In this document: positions 8,639 to 17,944 of the stretch, piece after piece
Layout: every line of letters begins with the position of its first letter
Numbering within the stretch: the stretch's first letter is position 1
Assembly: GCF_900110165.1 (NCBI RefSeq)
Contig: NZ_FOCQ01000022.1
Location: 1 to 46,707 of the forward strand
DNA: 46,707 bases
Direction of reading: 5' to 3'
Origin: Lihuaxuella thermophila
GTDB lineage: Bacteria; Bacillota; Bacilli; Thermoactinomycetales; Thermoactinomycetaceae
Notes under the pieces: model-generated
The model's input: the letters and a program-made list of their open reading frames with translations, nothing else
Database searches by the model: none
Told to the model about the DNA's origin: nothing
Made by a program: the position numbers and the translations under genes

Positions 8639-9088
8639 TCATTTGGGAGTCGAATGCCGGATTTCCTTCTCCACCGCCTTGAAGAACTGGCTGAGGATCA
8701 GCTTAGCCACGCTGCCCATGACCCGCTGTCCGACAGAGGCCAACACACCGGTCACATGCGCCTCCGCGTTACAGATCAGCACCGTACCCTCTTCTGCCTC
8801 TTCCAGCCGGATCCGTGCATCCCCCCGGATCTCGCCGGGCTTGCCCTTCCCGCTCATCGTAAGGCGGTAGGATTCCGGCTCGCGAAGTTCGGACAGCTTC
8901 ACTTCTCCCGTAAACATGCCCTTGACGGGGCCGACATTGAGTCCAAGTTCAGCGCTGTAAACGCCCTCCGAAACCTCTTCCAGCTTCCGGCATCCCGGCA
9001 GAGAGCGCCGCAATACCTCCTCGTCCTGAAGAAACTTCCAGACAACCTTCCGCGAAGTTGAAAATGGATGCCGAACCTCGATCCTCAA
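8639..9088 (-). CDS. coxG: CoxG-like SRPBCC domain protein
   Basis: This is a protein of about 149 residues of the CO dehydrogenase subunit G family: RKVVWKFLQDEEVLRRSLPGCRKLEEV, then LGLNVGPVKGMFTGEVKL, then a C-terminal helix SVGQRVMGSVAKLILSQFF. CoxG is thought to recruit the hydroxylase to the membrane. The frame stays open to 9244, but the conserved domain begins LRIEVRHPF and GGGGGAG lies five bases before a TTG at 9088, so I start there. GTG 9106 is an alternative without a ribosome binding site. It is the first gene of the cox-like operon. Confidence 0.82.
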   Translation of the reverse strand: MRIEVRHPFSTSRKVVWKFLQDEEVLRRSLPGCRKLEEVSEGVYSAELGLNVGPVKGMFTGEVKLSELREPESYRLTMSGKGKPGEIRGDARIRLEEAEEGTVLICNAEAHVTGVLASVGQRVMGSVAKLILSQFFKAVEKEIRHSTPK

Positions 9089-9771
9089 ATCATCTCCCCC
9101 TGACACAGCGATGGTTGTTCTTTGACAACTTACCGCCATTCCCACCGGCGACGGCCGGCTGTTTTGATCAAACCTCCTTCGCAACATAAAATCAAATGTC
9201 TCCAAACTTCGATTTCCATACGGAATATGTGACAGCGGTTTCAAAATAAATGTTCATTTGTAGCCCCCGTCATAAACGATATGTACTGCAGATTGAACCG
9301 CTCGCCACCACCCAAAGAATAGAAATTACCGGAAACTCCTGAAGGGAAGTTTCCCTTTCCGTAAGAGGCAATAGTCTCAAGCTGTTTTTTCTATAATAAC
9401 AATATCACGAATAATGTTTTAATTCAATAAATTTAGTTCATATAAAATATATGAAATTATAAAAAAGATCAAACCAGAGAGCAAAAGCGCGGACAGTGTG
9501 TGTGCCTACGATCCGGATGAGACGTTGATGAGTCGGAAAACAAAAGGGCCGTTCCGGATGGAAAATTGGCTCGAATGGGGTTCCATTTATATCGATCACT
9601 TTTGCAAATCTATGTTTATATGCCAGCGCGAATGAGAGTTCCACCCTCCCGGCTTGAGAAATGCATCCGGTATGTAAGGGATCTGCGCTACATTTGAATG
9701 ATCCCGGAAACTTGGAAAAGGAAACGTTTGTGCCATCAAACAAGGTCTTATGCGAAACAGATTGGTTTAAG
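9089..9771. other. Long intergenic region upstream of the cox-like operon
   Basis: No gene is supported in these 683 bases. The part next to coxG should hold the operon promoter, and a palindrome GGAAACT/AGTTTCC at 9331-9354 is a possible operator. A 116-codon minus-strand open frame at 9438-9788 runs through AT-rich sequence, has no recognisable domain, and overlaps the end of the mocA gene. I treat it as chance or as debris of a lost gene. Confidence 0.5.
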
Positions 9772-10374
9772 TTAAAATTCCTGCTCAACCACCCTTAGAT
9801 CTTCATAAGTATCAATGTCTGTATTCCATATTGAATTTTCGAAGGAAACCAATTTCAATTTGTGCTGATGTCGTTGGATGATGGATTTGCCTCCTTCATC
9901 TCCTTGTATTTTTTCAAACTCCTTATATAATTGACGGTCAAATAAAACCGGGTGTCCCTGCCGGCCGTTATATAGAGGCCTCACAATCAGAACACCGTGC
10001 GGCCGGCAGGTTCTGTAATCTTGCAGTAATTGTTCGACCACTAAGCAAGGTACTAACGGTTGATCCGCAAGGAAAATGATGGCCGCATCCGTTCGCCCCT
10101 CCAATGCCTTGATGCCTGTTTGGATCGAAGATGACATCCCCGTATGATAAGACTGGTTGGCAATGATTTCGACATCCCGTAAATCGGCTGTCTGCTTTTT
10201 AAATTCATCGACATGTTGTCCTCCGACCAAAATAACGGGGTTTAAGCCGGAGGCAAGGGCGGTTTCCACCGCATAGCGAAAAAGCGGTTTCCCTTTTAGG
10301 GACAGCAAGAGCTTAGGCTTGCCCATTCGTTTGGACATGCCCGCCCCAAGGATTAATGCTCCCACATTTGGCAT
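9772..10374 (-). CDS. MobA/MocA-like molybdenum cofactor nucleotidyltransferase
   Basis: This 200-residue protein begins with the nucleotidyltransferase signature LILGAGMSKRMGKPKLLL and continues with VILVGGQHVDEF, an acidic FLADQPLV motif that binds the metal, and NGRQGHPVLFD. This is the MobA-like NTP transferase family to which MocA belongs. MocA attaches CMP to molybdopterin to give the dinucleotide used by xanthine-oxidase-type enzymes, which is exactly what the neighbouring CoxL needs. ATG 10374 is chosen over the open frame to 10443 because AAAGGAG lies nine bases upstream. It is on the same strand as the cox-like operon but 683 bases away, so it may be a separate transcript. CTP use is inferred from context. 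Confidence 0.82.
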   Translation of the reverse strand: MPNVGALILGAGMSKRMGKPKLLLSLKGKPLFRYAVETALASGLNPVILVGGQHVDEFKKQTADLRDVEIIANQSYHTGMSSSIQTGIKALEGRTDAAIIFLADQPLVPCLVVEQLLQDYRTCRPHGVLIVRPLYNGRQGHPVLFDRQLYKEFEKIQGDEGGKSIIQRHQHKLKLVSFENSIWNTDIDTYEDLRVVEQEF

Positions 10375-10469
10375 GGATGGATCTCCTTTCACGGCAGTTG
10401 CCTGTCCCCCTGTCCGGAAATCGGTTCCGATTGAAACCGGCATCGTCCATCAACAAGAGAACCTTTAAG

Positions 10470-11450
10470 TTAACCAGTTTCCCACACTTCGGGATTGATT
10501 AAGTTGGGAGGACGCTCACCGGTAACCCCTTTTACCAGATTTTCAGCCGCCAGCTTGGCCATTTTAAACCGGGTTTCAAAGGTGGCCGATCCAATGTGCG
10601 GCAAGGTGACGACATTGTTGAGCCGGAGCAACGGATTCTCCGGATCGATCGGCTCCTGCTGGTAGACGTCCAGCCCCGCCGCCAGGATGGTGCCATTTTG
10701 CAAGGCAGCGACCAGGTCTTTTTCATTCACCGTTTTTCCCCGGGAACCATTAATGAAGATCGCTGATTTTTTCATCTTCTTAAACTCGTTCTCACCCATC
10801 AGATTTTCGGTTTCCGGAGTCAAAGGCACCATCAGGCAAACGAAATCGGATTCTGCAAGCAATTCATCCAGACTGCAAAACCTGGCCCCGTATTTTTGTT
10901 CCGCTTCGAAGTTTCGCGAACGATTGTGATACAAAATCTTCATATCAAAACCCAAATGGGCTCTTTTGGCAATGGCCGAACCGATTCTGCCCATCCCGAT
11001 GATGCCGAGCACTTTATGATGGACATCGACTCCAAATAAATCTTCGTCAATCATCTGATTCCATTGACCCTTTTTTACGTAGAGGTCCAGCTCAGAAATT
11101 CTTCTGGCCGTGGCAAGAAGCAGCCCAAAGATCGCATCAGCCGTGGTCTCGTTGAGCACATCCGGCGTATGGGTGGCCATGATCTTGCGCTTCGTCAGCT
11201 CCGGAATATCGAGATTGTCATATCCGACCGAGATCGTACTGACAACTTTTAAGAGAGGGGCCCGATCCAGCAACTCCCTATTTACTTTTAATTTCGTACC
11301 CATAATCCCGTGAGCCTCTTTGAGCTCCTGGAGAAAGTGCGGATCCTGCGGGGAGTTCAAATGTTCAAAATAAACGGTCTCGCATTTTTCTTCGATCTCA
11401 GCCTTAATTTCTCGGGGAATTCGATGATAAACGATCACTTTGGGTTTCAT
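10470..11450 (-). CDS. D-2-hydroxyacid dehydrogenase (glyoxylate/hydroxypyruvate or 2-ketogluconate reductase type)
   Basis: This is a 326-residue NAD(P)-dependent dehydrogenase of the D-isomer-specific family. The nucleotide-binding motif is GMGRIG (152-157), and the catalytic triad is complete: R237 in NGSRG, E266 in QQEPI and H285 in LPHIGSA. Overall it is closest in style to GhrB-like reductases, which act on glyoxylate, hydroxypyruvate or 2-ketogluconate. It lies 95 bases upstream of the mocA gene on the same strand and could share its transcript. In context, with glycolate-oxidase-like genes and a sugar-acid cluster in the same window, a role in two- to six-carbon hydroxyacid metabolism is likely; the substrate is not readable. 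Confidence 0.85.
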   Translation of the reverse strand: MKPKVIVYHRIPREIKAEIEEKCETVYFEHLNSPQDPHFLQELKEAHGIMGTKLKVNRELLDRAPLLKVVSTISVGYDNLDIPELTKRKIMATHTPDVLNETTADAIFGLLLATARRISELDLYVKKGQWNQMIDEDLFGVDVHHKVLGIIGMGRIGSAIAKRAHLGFDMKILYHNRSRNFEAEQKYGARFCSLDELLAESDFVCLMVPLTPETENLMGENEFKKMKKSAIFINGSRGKTVNEKDLVAALQNGTILAAGLDVYQQEPIDPENPLLRLNNVVTLPHIGSATFETRFKMAKLAAENLVKGVTGERPPNLINPEVWETG

Positions 11451-11613
11451 CCATTCTCTCTCCCGAATATATCAAATTAGAAAGGATGCTAGTTCAAAAA
11501 GTTCCGGAACACTATCCGTTCCCGTAATATCAAATCGTTGAATTTGAGTGTTAAAGCCATTTATTCTTATGGTTGATCGTTGAATCCTTACGGTGATATC
11601 CGCTTCATTATAT

Positions 11614-11619
11614 TATAAT
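11614..11619 (+). promoter_or_regulatory. TATAAT -10-like box before the 11642 gene
   Basis: TATAAT lies in an AT-rich stretch 23 bases before TTG 11642. It overlaps the in-frame ATG at 11618, which argues that translation starts at 11642 instead. No good -35 is evident. Confidence 0.35.
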
Positions 11620-11641
11620 GAAAAAACGGGAGGGGAACATT

Positions 11642-12289
11642 TTGAATCGTGCATGGACAGCCGTAATGAATCACAGGGAGTTTTGGATGGATTATTTTTT
11701 TCTTGAGACCGATCCGGAAACCTGGAAACATGAGTTTATGTTAGACGATGAACCCTTTATCTACGAATACGAAAATCCAATCCGTTTCCCGATTACCAAG
11801 CATATGGGTCTCCTCTTGGAGATGGGTCCATATCTGCCCGGCACCTCTTTGAAAGTCTATGATCTTTCTACTCCTGACGGGATTGAAATTGGAAAGTTCG
11901 ATGATTCACATCCGCACGCCGTCGTGTTGCGCTTTGAAGAAGCAGCGGCACTAGGCGACTTTCTTGCCCCGCAAGTTCCTGAGTATCCGGAGGCTCCATA
12001 CATCTTGCTCAGCAACTTTATGGCTATCACGGTTGATGATGATTTGGAACGGGTCCATCAAAAAACAAAAACGGCCTGGCAATCATTGGAGCTGTTTTCA
12101 GGCGATTTCATACAGCAAGAAGTCATCGATCGAATGTGCTATCCCATCAAAGGTATCCAATTTAACCATCACCCCGTATATGGGTGGTATTGTGATGGAG
12201 AAGCATCTTTTCTCAGTTTACGGACTCTTGACAATAAAGATTTTCCCTTTGCAAAACTTCAGGAATTACTAAAGAAAATAGGACTGTAG
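11642..12289 (+). CDS. Protein of unknown function, 215 residues
   Basis: I do not recognise this family. The product is soluble in appearance, acidic and rich in aromatic residues, with no signal peptide or membrane segment. It has segments such as FWMDYFFLETDPETW near the start, a middle part FDDSHPHAVVLRFEEAAAL and a C-terminal EVIDRMCYPIKGIQF. TTG 11642 is preferred over ATG 11618: GGGAGGGG sits at a proper distance before the TTG, while ATG 11618 has no ribosome binding site and overlaps a -10-like box. It is the only plus-strand gene between two minus-strand clusters and is divergent from the 2-hydroxyacid dehydrogenase. An immunity-type or housekeeping role would be guesswork. Confidence 0.7.
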   Translation: MNRAWTAVMNHREFWMDYFFLETDPETWKHEFMLDDEPFIYEYENPIRFPITKHMGLLLEMGPYLPGTSLKVYDLSTPDGIEIGKFDDSHPHAVVLRFEEAAALGDFLAPQVPEYPEAPYILLSNFMAITVDDDLERVHQKTKTAWQSLELFSGDFIQQEVIDRMCYPIKGIQFNHHPVYGWYCDGEASFLSLRTLDNKDFPFAKLQELLKKIGL

Positions 12290-12297
12290 CAGGAAAA

Positions 12298-12316
12298 GCG
12301 ACCAGCTGTTGGTCGT
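12298..12316 (+). terminator. Possible weak terminator between convergent genes
   Basis: GCGACCA and TGGTCGT can form a short hairpin after the stop at 12289, followed by a mixed CGTTTACG. It could serve the plus-strand gene. The 170 bases between the convergent stops show nothing else. Confidence 0.3.
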
Positions 12317-12459
12317 CGTTTACGTGGTGTCCTCGGCAGCGGGGAAAGGGATCCCCTTCATGTTCCAGATGGGTATGGGGATGGCAGGGTCAACCCTCTT
12401 CAGCATAGGCGCCGCAGCATCCCCTTCGGTGTTGCCGCAATTGATTGAAACAGCGCAGC

Positions 12460-13149
12460 TCATTGAATCCAAAGTTGAAAGAGCCCCTCTGTGATTCCTA
12501 AATGATACAGGTAGTAAAAGCCAAAACATGTGCTGATGGCACCGGTCACCCGAGTCAGTAATTGATGGATGCTGCCCTTTTTGACGGTAAGTACAAACGG
12601 AATTCCGATCATGGTTGTAACAAGGAACATTCCCACGACCGTTCCCGCCCCGAAGATGAGAATATACAGGGCACCCTCCCATGCATGTCTTACTGTGCTC
12701 ATCGACAGCAGAACCATCGCGGCGCTTCCAGCGAGACCATGGACCATCCCCACCAGTGCCGATTGAAAATAAGAAACCTTTCTCCGTTCATGGTCGGAAT
12801 TGATCCTGCCGGGCTTACGTAAATGAAAATGTTTAGGCAGTACGCTGTCCTGCTTAATGGAGAAAATGTTCACTATTCCCAGATAGACAAGCATCAGGCC
12901 GACGGTGAATTCCAGGGACAGCGCCCACTTCCCGGGAATTGTTCCTTTCATCAGAATCAGTGCCATACAAACGATGAATAAAGTTACCGAATGCCCCATT
13001 CCCCAGAACACACCGGCTAACGAAGAGCGCCATAATTTTTTGCTCCGGCCGGCAATCGTAGATACCGCGATCACATGATCGGGTTCCATGGCATGTTTGA
13101 TTCCCAGCAAGAAACCCAATGCCAGAACGGAGAGTAAATCCGTTTCCAT
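12460..13149 (-). CDS. Nickel-transporter-like membrane protein (UreH/HupE/NiCoT-related)
   Basis: This is a 229-residue polytopic membrane protein with about six hydrophobic segments. Its first helix carries GIKHAMEPDHVIAVS, with H19, D24 and H25 matching the HX4DH nickel signature of NiCoT and UreH-type carriers. A second GMGHSVT motif follows. Members import or hand over Ni2+ or Co2+. It is the last gene of the sugar-acid cluster, 34 bases after larE. That position is telling, because LarE builds the nickel-pincer cofactor and a LarA-like protein is encoded in the same array. Nickel is therefore the likely substrate, which is inference; some UreH-like proteins have other roles. Confidence 0.8.
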   Translation of the reverse strand: METDLLSVLALGFLLGIKHAMEPDHVIAVSTIAGRSKKLWRSSLAGVFWGMGHSVTLFIVCMALILMKGTIPGKWALSLEFTVGLMLVYLGIVNIFSIKQDSVLPKHFHLRKPGRINSDHERRKVSYFQSALVGMVHGLAGSAAMVLLSMSTVRHAWEGALYILIFGAGTVVGMFLVTTMIGIPFVLTVKKGSIHQLLTRVTGAISTCFGFYYLYHLGITEGLFQLWIQ

Positions 13150-13183
13150 GCACTCACTCCCAACAGATTCGAACTGAAAAATG

Positions 13184-13993
13184 CTATGAAAGCTTTCGCA
13201 AAATCTCGTTCATCGAACCGGAGCGATATCCTTCCAGATCAAGCGCTACATAGGTAAACCCTTCCTCTTTTAACACGGTTGTGATTTGATCGGCATAGGC
13301 GAGTACTTTTTCAAACTCTTCGCGCGGCACTTCAATCCGGGCGATGGTATCATGATGCCGAATGCGCAGCGTCCGGAAACCAAGGTCTCTCAGCGCTTGT
13401 TCTCCCCTGTCCAATTGTCTCACTTTTTCAAGGGTGATCCGCTGCCCATACGGAATACGGGAGGACAAGCAAGCGAAAGAAGGTTTATCCCAATTCGGCA
13501 AGCCCATTTCCCGTGCCAATTGGCGAATCTCCTCCTTGTAGAAGCCTGCCTCTTGTAACACACTGCGGACTTCATATTCTTTTGCCGCCTTGCGGCCGGG
13601 CCGGTAATCGCCTAAATCATCCATGTTGGCGCCATCGAGAATCCAGGGGATGTTTCGTTCTTTCGCCAGACGGGTGAGCGTAGCATAAAGGCCAGCTTTA
13701 CAGTAGTAGCAACGATCCGGGTTGTTGGCGACAAAATGGGGATTTTCCATTTCAACAATTTGGATGATCTCATGTTGAACTCCCAGTTGCCCGGCCAGCT
13801 CGATCGCCTCGTTTAACTCCCGCTCCGGAAATGTCTCGGAATCGGCTGTGACCGCCAATACCTTGTCTCCCAACTCTTCGGCCGCCCGCGCCAGTACAAA
13901 GGTAGAATCGATGCCTGCCGAAAATGCGACAATCACTTGCTCCATGTCGTGCAGAATCCGGCCTAACTTTTTATTTTTTTCCCTTAAATCCAT
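13184..13993 (-). CDS. larE: LarE-type ATP-dependent sulfur transferase, three-cysteine form
   Basis: This is a 269-residue PP-loop enzyme. The PP-loop reads SAGIDST (25-31), with Ala in place of the common first Gly. Downstream are DRCYYCKAG with C95 and C98, and SFACLSSRIPYG with C175, which aligns with the sulfur-donating cysteine of Lactobacillus LarE. LarE adds sulfur to pyridinium bis-carboxylate mononucleotide to make the nickel-pincer nucleotide of lactate racemase. Enzymes with three cysteines in these places are reported to hold a [4Fe-4S] cluster and act catalytically instead of sacrificing a cysteine. LarB and LarC are not in this window. ATG 13993 follows GGAGGGAG. It is 71 bases after the aldehyde dehydrogenase gene and is followed by the nickel carrier. 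Confidence 0.9.
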   Translation of the reverse strand: MDLREKNKKLGRILHDMEQVIVAFSAGIDSTFVLARAAEELGDKVLAVTADSETFPERELNEAIELAGQLGVQHEIIQIVEMENPHFVANNPDRCYYCKAGLYATLTRLAKERNIPWILDGANMDDLGDYRPGRKAAKEYEVRSVLQEAGFYKEEIRQLAREMGLPNWDKPSFACLSSRIPYGQRITLEKVRQLDRGEQALRDLGFRTLRIRHHDTIARIEVPREEFEKVLAYADQITTVLKEEGFTYVALDLEGYRSGSMNEILRKLS

Positions 13994-14064
13994 GCCCTCT
14001 CCCTCCTGTGATAAGAAAAGGTGGAGCGTGAGTCCGGGAACTCACGCTGTTCTTCGTTTGTTGT

Positions 14065-15534
14065 TTACGGCTTGATAAACACGGTTTTCACGGCCGTAAA
14101 GAACTCAATCGCGGCGCGCCCCTGTTCTCTCGAATGGGAGCTGGATTGTTTCATTCCGCCAAATGGAGCCTGCAACTCGACACCCGCTGTTTCCGCATTG
14201 ATCCGGACAAGACCGGCATCGATGTCTTGAATAAAGGCTAAAATATGGCCGATGTTTTTGGTAAAAATCGATGCGCTTAAGCCGTACTCCACATCATTGG
14301 CCAGCTCAATCGCTTCTTCCAGGCTGTCCACTTTCATCAGGGCCAGTACGGGACCGAAGATCTCTTCTTGGGCAATCGTCATGCCGGAGTTCACATGTTC
14401 AAATACCGTAGGCTCCACATAAAATCCGTTTTTGAGGGCTTCACCGTCCGGCTGTTTCCCGCCGCAAAGCAGTGTCGCCCCTTCTTCCACCCCTTTTTCA
14501 ATATAATGGAGAACGGTTCTTAACTGTTTTTCGCTCGCGCACGGACCCATCCAGGTCTCTTTTTCCCGGCCATCACCTATTTTCAGCTCATTCACCCTGG
14601 CTAGCAATTTTTCTTTAAACGGCTCATAAACCGCACGTTCAACGATGACCCGGCTGGTCGCCGTACACTTTTGTCCTGTCGAGCGCAAACCGCCAATGAT
14701 CGTAGCTTCGACAGCTTGGTCCAGGTCTGCGTCCGCCAACACGATCACCGGATTTTTTCCGCCCATCTCCAATTGGTATTTCGCCCCGCGGGCCAAAGCC
14801 GTTTGACCCACGCTTTTGCCCACTTGTTCCGATCCGGTAAAGGTGACTCCGTCAATACCCGGATGTGCGGCGATTCCATGGCCAATGACTGGGCCGTCGC
14901 CCATCACCATGTTGACAACTCCGGCCGGAACCCCCGCTTCGGCAAAACATTGAATCACTTTTGCAGCCGTCACAGCGGTTTCCTGTGCCGGTTTAAAGAC
15001 CACCGTATTTCCGTAGATCAACGCGGGAGCGATTTTCCAGACGGGAATGGCAACGGGAAAATTCCACGGGGTAATGACGCCAACGACCCCCAGCGGAACA
15101 CGGGTCGTGAACATCAATGCCTCACTGTCGGTGGACGGAATCACATTTCCGATTTCCCGCATCCCCTCACCTGCATAATAACGCAGGATGGCAACACCTC
15201 TGGCTGTTTCTCCTTTGGCTTCGGGCAGGGTTTTCCCCATTTCCCTGGTCATCGTTTCAGCGATTTCGTCCGTTCGCTTTTCGAGGATGTCTGCCACTTT
15301 ATAGAGATAATCGCCTCTTGTAGCACCGGAGAGCTTGCGCCAACCGATCTGTGCGGATTTGGCGGCCTGTACGGCCCTGTCTAAGTCCTCTTTGCCCGAT
15401 TTTTGCACATATCCCACGATTTCGGATTTGTTTGCCGGGTTTATGCTGGCATCTAACTGCTGGGTGGATGCCGCTACCCATTCCCCGTTCACATAGTTTC
15501 GGTAAGTAACGGTTTGTTGGGCTTGTGTCGTCAT
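14065..15534 (-). CDS. 2,5-dioxovalerate (alpha-ketoglutarate semialdehyde) dehydrogenase
   Basis: This 489-residue aldehyde dehydrogenase is complete: N158 in TPWNFP, E256 in QLEMGGKNP and the nucleophile C290 in STGQKC. It resembles the GucD/YcbD type that oxidises 2-oxoglutarate semialdehyde to 2-oxoglutarate, the last step of non-phosphorylative pentose, glucarate and galactarate breakdown. Context supports that, since a FAH-superfamily dehydratase, a UxaA-type dehydratase and an IlvD/EDD dehydratase lie just upstream in the same array. Start ATG 15534 is preceded by GGAGG. Other aldehydes such as succinate semialdehyde are possible from sequence alone. Confidence 0.87.
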   Translation of the reverse strand: MTTQAQQTVTYRNYVNGEWVAASTQQLDASINPANKSEIVGYVQKSGKEDLDRAVQAAKSAQIGWRKLSGATRGDYLYKVADILEKRTDEIAETMTREMGKTLPEAKGETARGVAILRYYAGEGMREIGNVIPSTDSEALMFTTRVPLGVVGVITPWNFPVAIPVWKIAPALIYGNTVVFKPAQETAVTAAKVIQCFAEAGVPAGVVNMVMGDGPVIGHGIAAHPGIDGVTFTGSEQVGKSVGQTALARGAKYQLEMGGKNPVIVLADADLDQAVEATIIGGLRSTGQKCTATSRVIVERAVYEPFKEKLLARVNELKIGDGREKETWMGPCASEKQLRTVLHYIEKGVEEGATLLCGGKQPDGEALKNGFYVEPTVFEHVNSGMTIAQEEIFGPVLALMKVDSLEEAIELANDVEYGLSASIFTKNIGHILAFIQDIDAGLVRINAETAGVELQAPFGGMKQSSSHSREQGRAAIEFFTAVKTVFIKP

Positions 15535-15559
15535 CTGGCATTACCTCCTGCAAGGATGA

Positions 15560-16723
15560 TCAGAAAGTGGGTCCAATTCTCCAAATACCAAAATCATGCT
15601 GTTTTAAGATTTCCGACTTGGTCAACTTTCCTGAGGCCACCGACACGATTTCCGCAAAAATCCTCCGGCCGACGTCTTCAATCGTCTCAGTGCCCTCAAT
15701 GATCGTTCCCGCATTCACATCCATATTGTCTTTCATTTTTTCAAACATCGGTGTGTTGGTGGCAATCTTAATCACGGGGGCGATCGGAGAACCGGTGGGG
15801 GTTCCCCGTCCGCTGGTAAACAGGACGATCTGCGCCCCTCCGGCCACCATCCCGGTTAATTGCTCGATATCGTGGCCGGGCGTGTCCATCCATACCAATC
15901 CTTTTTTTGAAGGGATCTGCGCATAATCAATCAGTTCCTGTAAGGGACGGGTTCCTGCTTTGGCTGCCGCTCCCAGTGATTTTTCTTCCAGCGTGGTGAG
16001 CCCTCCCTTTATATTGCCGGGACTGGGGTTGCCGGTCCGGATATCCACCCCCATCCGGATGGCGCGATTCTCCATGGCTTGAATCACTTCATAAACGCGC
16101 TTGGCGACCTTATCATCCACTGCCCGGTCAGCCAGCAAATGCTCCGCGCCGATCAGCTCGGTGGTCTCGGCCAGGATGGCCGTACCGCCGTGATCGACAA
16201 TGAGATCGCTGACCACGCCAACGGCCGGGTTGGCGGATAGTCCCGAGCACGCGTCGGAACCCCCGCACTCTGTCCCCACAATCAATTCGCTGAAGTCAAA
16301 AGGTTCACGCGACAAGGCCGATGCGTCCTGAACCATTTGCGCGGCGATTTTCGCTCCCTGTGCAATGGCCATCAGCGTTCCGCCGTAATCTTGAATGGAA
16401 ACCACTTCGACCGGCTTTCCGCTTTTGGCAATCTCTGCGGCAATCTCTCTTGCCTGATGGGTTTCACAACCGAGTCCCAACACGACGACCCCGTACACAT
16501 TGGAATTTGTCCCCAATCCCACATAGGTCCGGAATGTTTGTTCATAATCGGCTCCTACCTGGGCACAGCCGTGTTGATGAATAAAGGAAACGGTCCCGTG
16601 AACCAGCTGGGTAATCTGATGAGCCGCCTGTGTCGCACAGGTGATGGTCGGCAGAATCAGCACATGATTCCGCACGCCCATCCGACCATCCGGCCGCCGG
16701 TAACCCCAAAGTTTATTTTGCAT
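15560..16723 (-). CDS. UxaA/GarD family sugar-acid dehydratase, large (C-terminal) subunit
   Basis: This is a 387-residue protein of the altronate/galactarate dehydratase C-terminal family. Signature parts are WGYRRPDGRMGVRNHVLI at the start, HQHGCAQVG, LGLGCETHQ, VGTECGGSDACSGLSANP and the C-terminal TSGRGTPTGSPIAPVIK. Conserved cysteines fit an iron-dependent lyase. These enzymes dehydrate altronate, galactarate or related acids to 2-keto-3-deoxy acids; some relatives act on other hydroxyacids such as sulfolactate. The matching SAF-domain small subunit is encoded just upstream and overlaps by 11 bases, so the enzyme is split in two chains, as is common in Gram-positive bacteria. The substrate is not decided by sequence. 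Confidence 0.88.
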   Translation of the reverse strand: MQNKLWGYRRPDGRMGVRNHVLILPTITCATQAAHQITQLVHGTVSFIHQHGCAQVGADYEQTFRTYVGLGTNSNVYGVVVLGLGCETHQAREIAAEIAKSGKPVEVVSIQDYGGTLMAIAQGAKIAAQMVQDASALSREPFDFSELIVGTECGGSDACSGLSANPAVGVVSDLIVDHGGTAILAETTELIGAEHLLADRAVDDKVAKRVYEVIQAMENRAIRMGVDIRTGNPSPGNIKGGLTTLEEKSLGAAAKAGTRPLQELIDYAQIPSKKGLVWMDTPGHDIEQLTGMVAGGAQIVLFTSGRGTPTGSPIAPVIKIATNTPMFEKMKDNMDVNAGTIIEGTETIEDVGRRIFAEIVSVASGKLTKSEILKQHDFGIWRIGPTF

Positions 16724-17021
16724 GGCTCATCTTGTCCCCTCTTCCTCGTTTTCCTTCCACATTGTGGATATGGACATGCTCACCCACCGCAATATCTTTA
16801 ACAGCCAGGCCGATCACTTCTCCGTACTTGATCACGTCTTCTCCGGATTTGATGGGAACAACGGCAAATTTGTGGCCAAATTCGATCAAATCTTTTAGTT
16901 TCACCGTCATGATTTTGCCCCGGCATTTCATCTGGACAACCGTGCCCGCCGGAATGTTGCTCAATGCGACAGCCACGTTGTCTTGAGGTTTCATCATCAC
17001 CGTCTTGTAAACTGTCTCCAT
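16713..17021 (-). CDS. UxaA-type dehydratase small subunit, SAF domain
   Basis: This is a 102-residue SAF-domain protein (DNVAVALSNIPAGTVVQ ... GHKFAVVPIKSGEDVIKYGEVIG ... AVGEHVHIHNVEG). It corresponds to the N-terminal domain of altronate and galactarate dehydratases, where it helps shape the active site. Its last 11 bases overlap the start of the large subunit, which ties the two together. It lies 16 bases after the FAH-family gene. Confidence 0.9.
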   Translation of the reverse strand: METVYKTVMMKPQDNVAVALSNIPAGTVVQMKCRGKIMTVKLKDLIEFGHKFAVVPIKSGEDVIKYGEVIGLAVKDIAVGEHVHIHNVEGKRGRGDKMSHAK

Positions 17022-17037
17022 GGTTCGGCCTCCTTAC

Positions 17038-17919
17038 TTAACCAGCCGGTTGCTTCACCGGATTGGATAAAATCCCAATGTCCGAAATTTCGATCTCAAT
17101 CCGGTCCCCATCGAGTAACGTAAAGTCATCCGGCGGAACAATGCAAGTACCTGTCAACAAAACCGTTCCGTCAAAGATTTGATTATCCTTGATCAAATAC
17201 TCAATCAATTCATGCAGTTTCCTTTTCAGCTGCCCGGTGCTTGCCGTACCCTCCACGACTTTCTCGCCACGCCGGTAAATGCGGCAGGTAATTTGAAACC
17301 GATAGGGATCGGCGACGGATTCGGCGAGAAGAATACTTGGACCAATCGAGCAAGAATGACGCCAAATTTTAGCCTGGGGGAGATAGAGCGGGTTTTCGCC
17401 TTCAATATCACGGCAGCTCATGTCATTTCCGATGGTAAAGCCGAGAATTTCTCCTTGTTGGTCGATGACCAGCCCCAGCTCAGGTTCCGGGATTTGCCAA
17501 TTGGAATCACTGCGCAAATAGATGGGCTGGTTGGGCCCTACTGTCCTGCGGGAAGTTGACTTAATGAACAGCTCCGGGCGCGGGGCCTCATAAACTTTGT
17601 CATAAACGGTGACTTGATTCGTGTTTCCGCCGGTTGCTTCAAAGTTTCGCGCCTCTTTGCTACGCTCATAAGTCACACCTGCCGCCCAGACTTCAGGAGC
17701 ATCAATCGGGACGAGCAGATGCAAATCCGCTAATGTTTGCCGGAGAGGAGAAGACTGTCTGATGGATTCCCTCACCCATTGAAGAGGGGTTGATTGATTC
17801 ACTTTTGCCTTTTTCACCAAATCCAAAAAATCGGTGCATGCGAGTCGGTACACCGTCCCTTCATCTGTTACCGCCCCCATGACAGGAGCATCGTCCTCCA
17901 GAAAACGGATGATCCTCAT
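17038..17919 (-). CDS. Fumarylacetoacetate hydrolase superfamily protein, probable 2-keto-3-deoxy sugar-acid dehydratase
   Basis: This is a 293-residue FAH-fold protein. The metal site is visible as EPELGL with E145 and E147 and as GNDMSCRD with D166. Other family marks are [12 protein letters not shown] (81-92) and PELFIKST. The pattern is like the archaeal and bacterial enzymes that convert 2-keto-3-deoxy-pentonate to 2-oxoglutarate semialdehyde. That step would link the acid dehydratases of this cluster to the semialdehyde dehydrogenase. ATG 17919 is chosen over the open frame to 17967 because GGGAGGAG lies just upstream and the family start MRIIRF is there. Aromatic-ring-cleavage hydrolases of the same fold remain a possible alternative. 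Confidence 0.85.
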   Translation of the reverse strand: MRIIRFLEDDAPVMGAVTDEGTVYRLACTDFLDLVKKAKVNQSTPLQWVRESIRQSSPLRQTLADLHLLVPIDAPEVWAAGVTYERSKEARNFEATGGNTNQVTVYDKVYEAPRPELFIKSTSRRTVGPNQPIYLRSDSNWQIPEPELGLVIDQQGEILGFTIGNDMSCRDIEGENPLYLPQAKIWRHSCSIGPSILLAESVADPYRFQITCRIYRRGEKVVEGTASTGQLKRKLHELIEYLIKDNQIFDGTVLLTGTCIVPPDDFTLLDGDRIEIEISDIGILSNPVKQPAG

Positions 17920-17944
17920 GCTGACTCCTCCCAGACGATAATAT

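Noticed and set aside
9438-9788. A 116-codon minus-strand frame upstream of the cox-like operon
   Set aside because: It overlaps the 3' end of the mocA gene, ends in AT-rich low-complexity sequence and shows no domain.
12309-12494. A 61-codon hydrophobic plus-strand frame
   Set aside because: It overlaps the 3' end of the nickel-carrier gene on the other strand and begins in a weak terminator hairpin.
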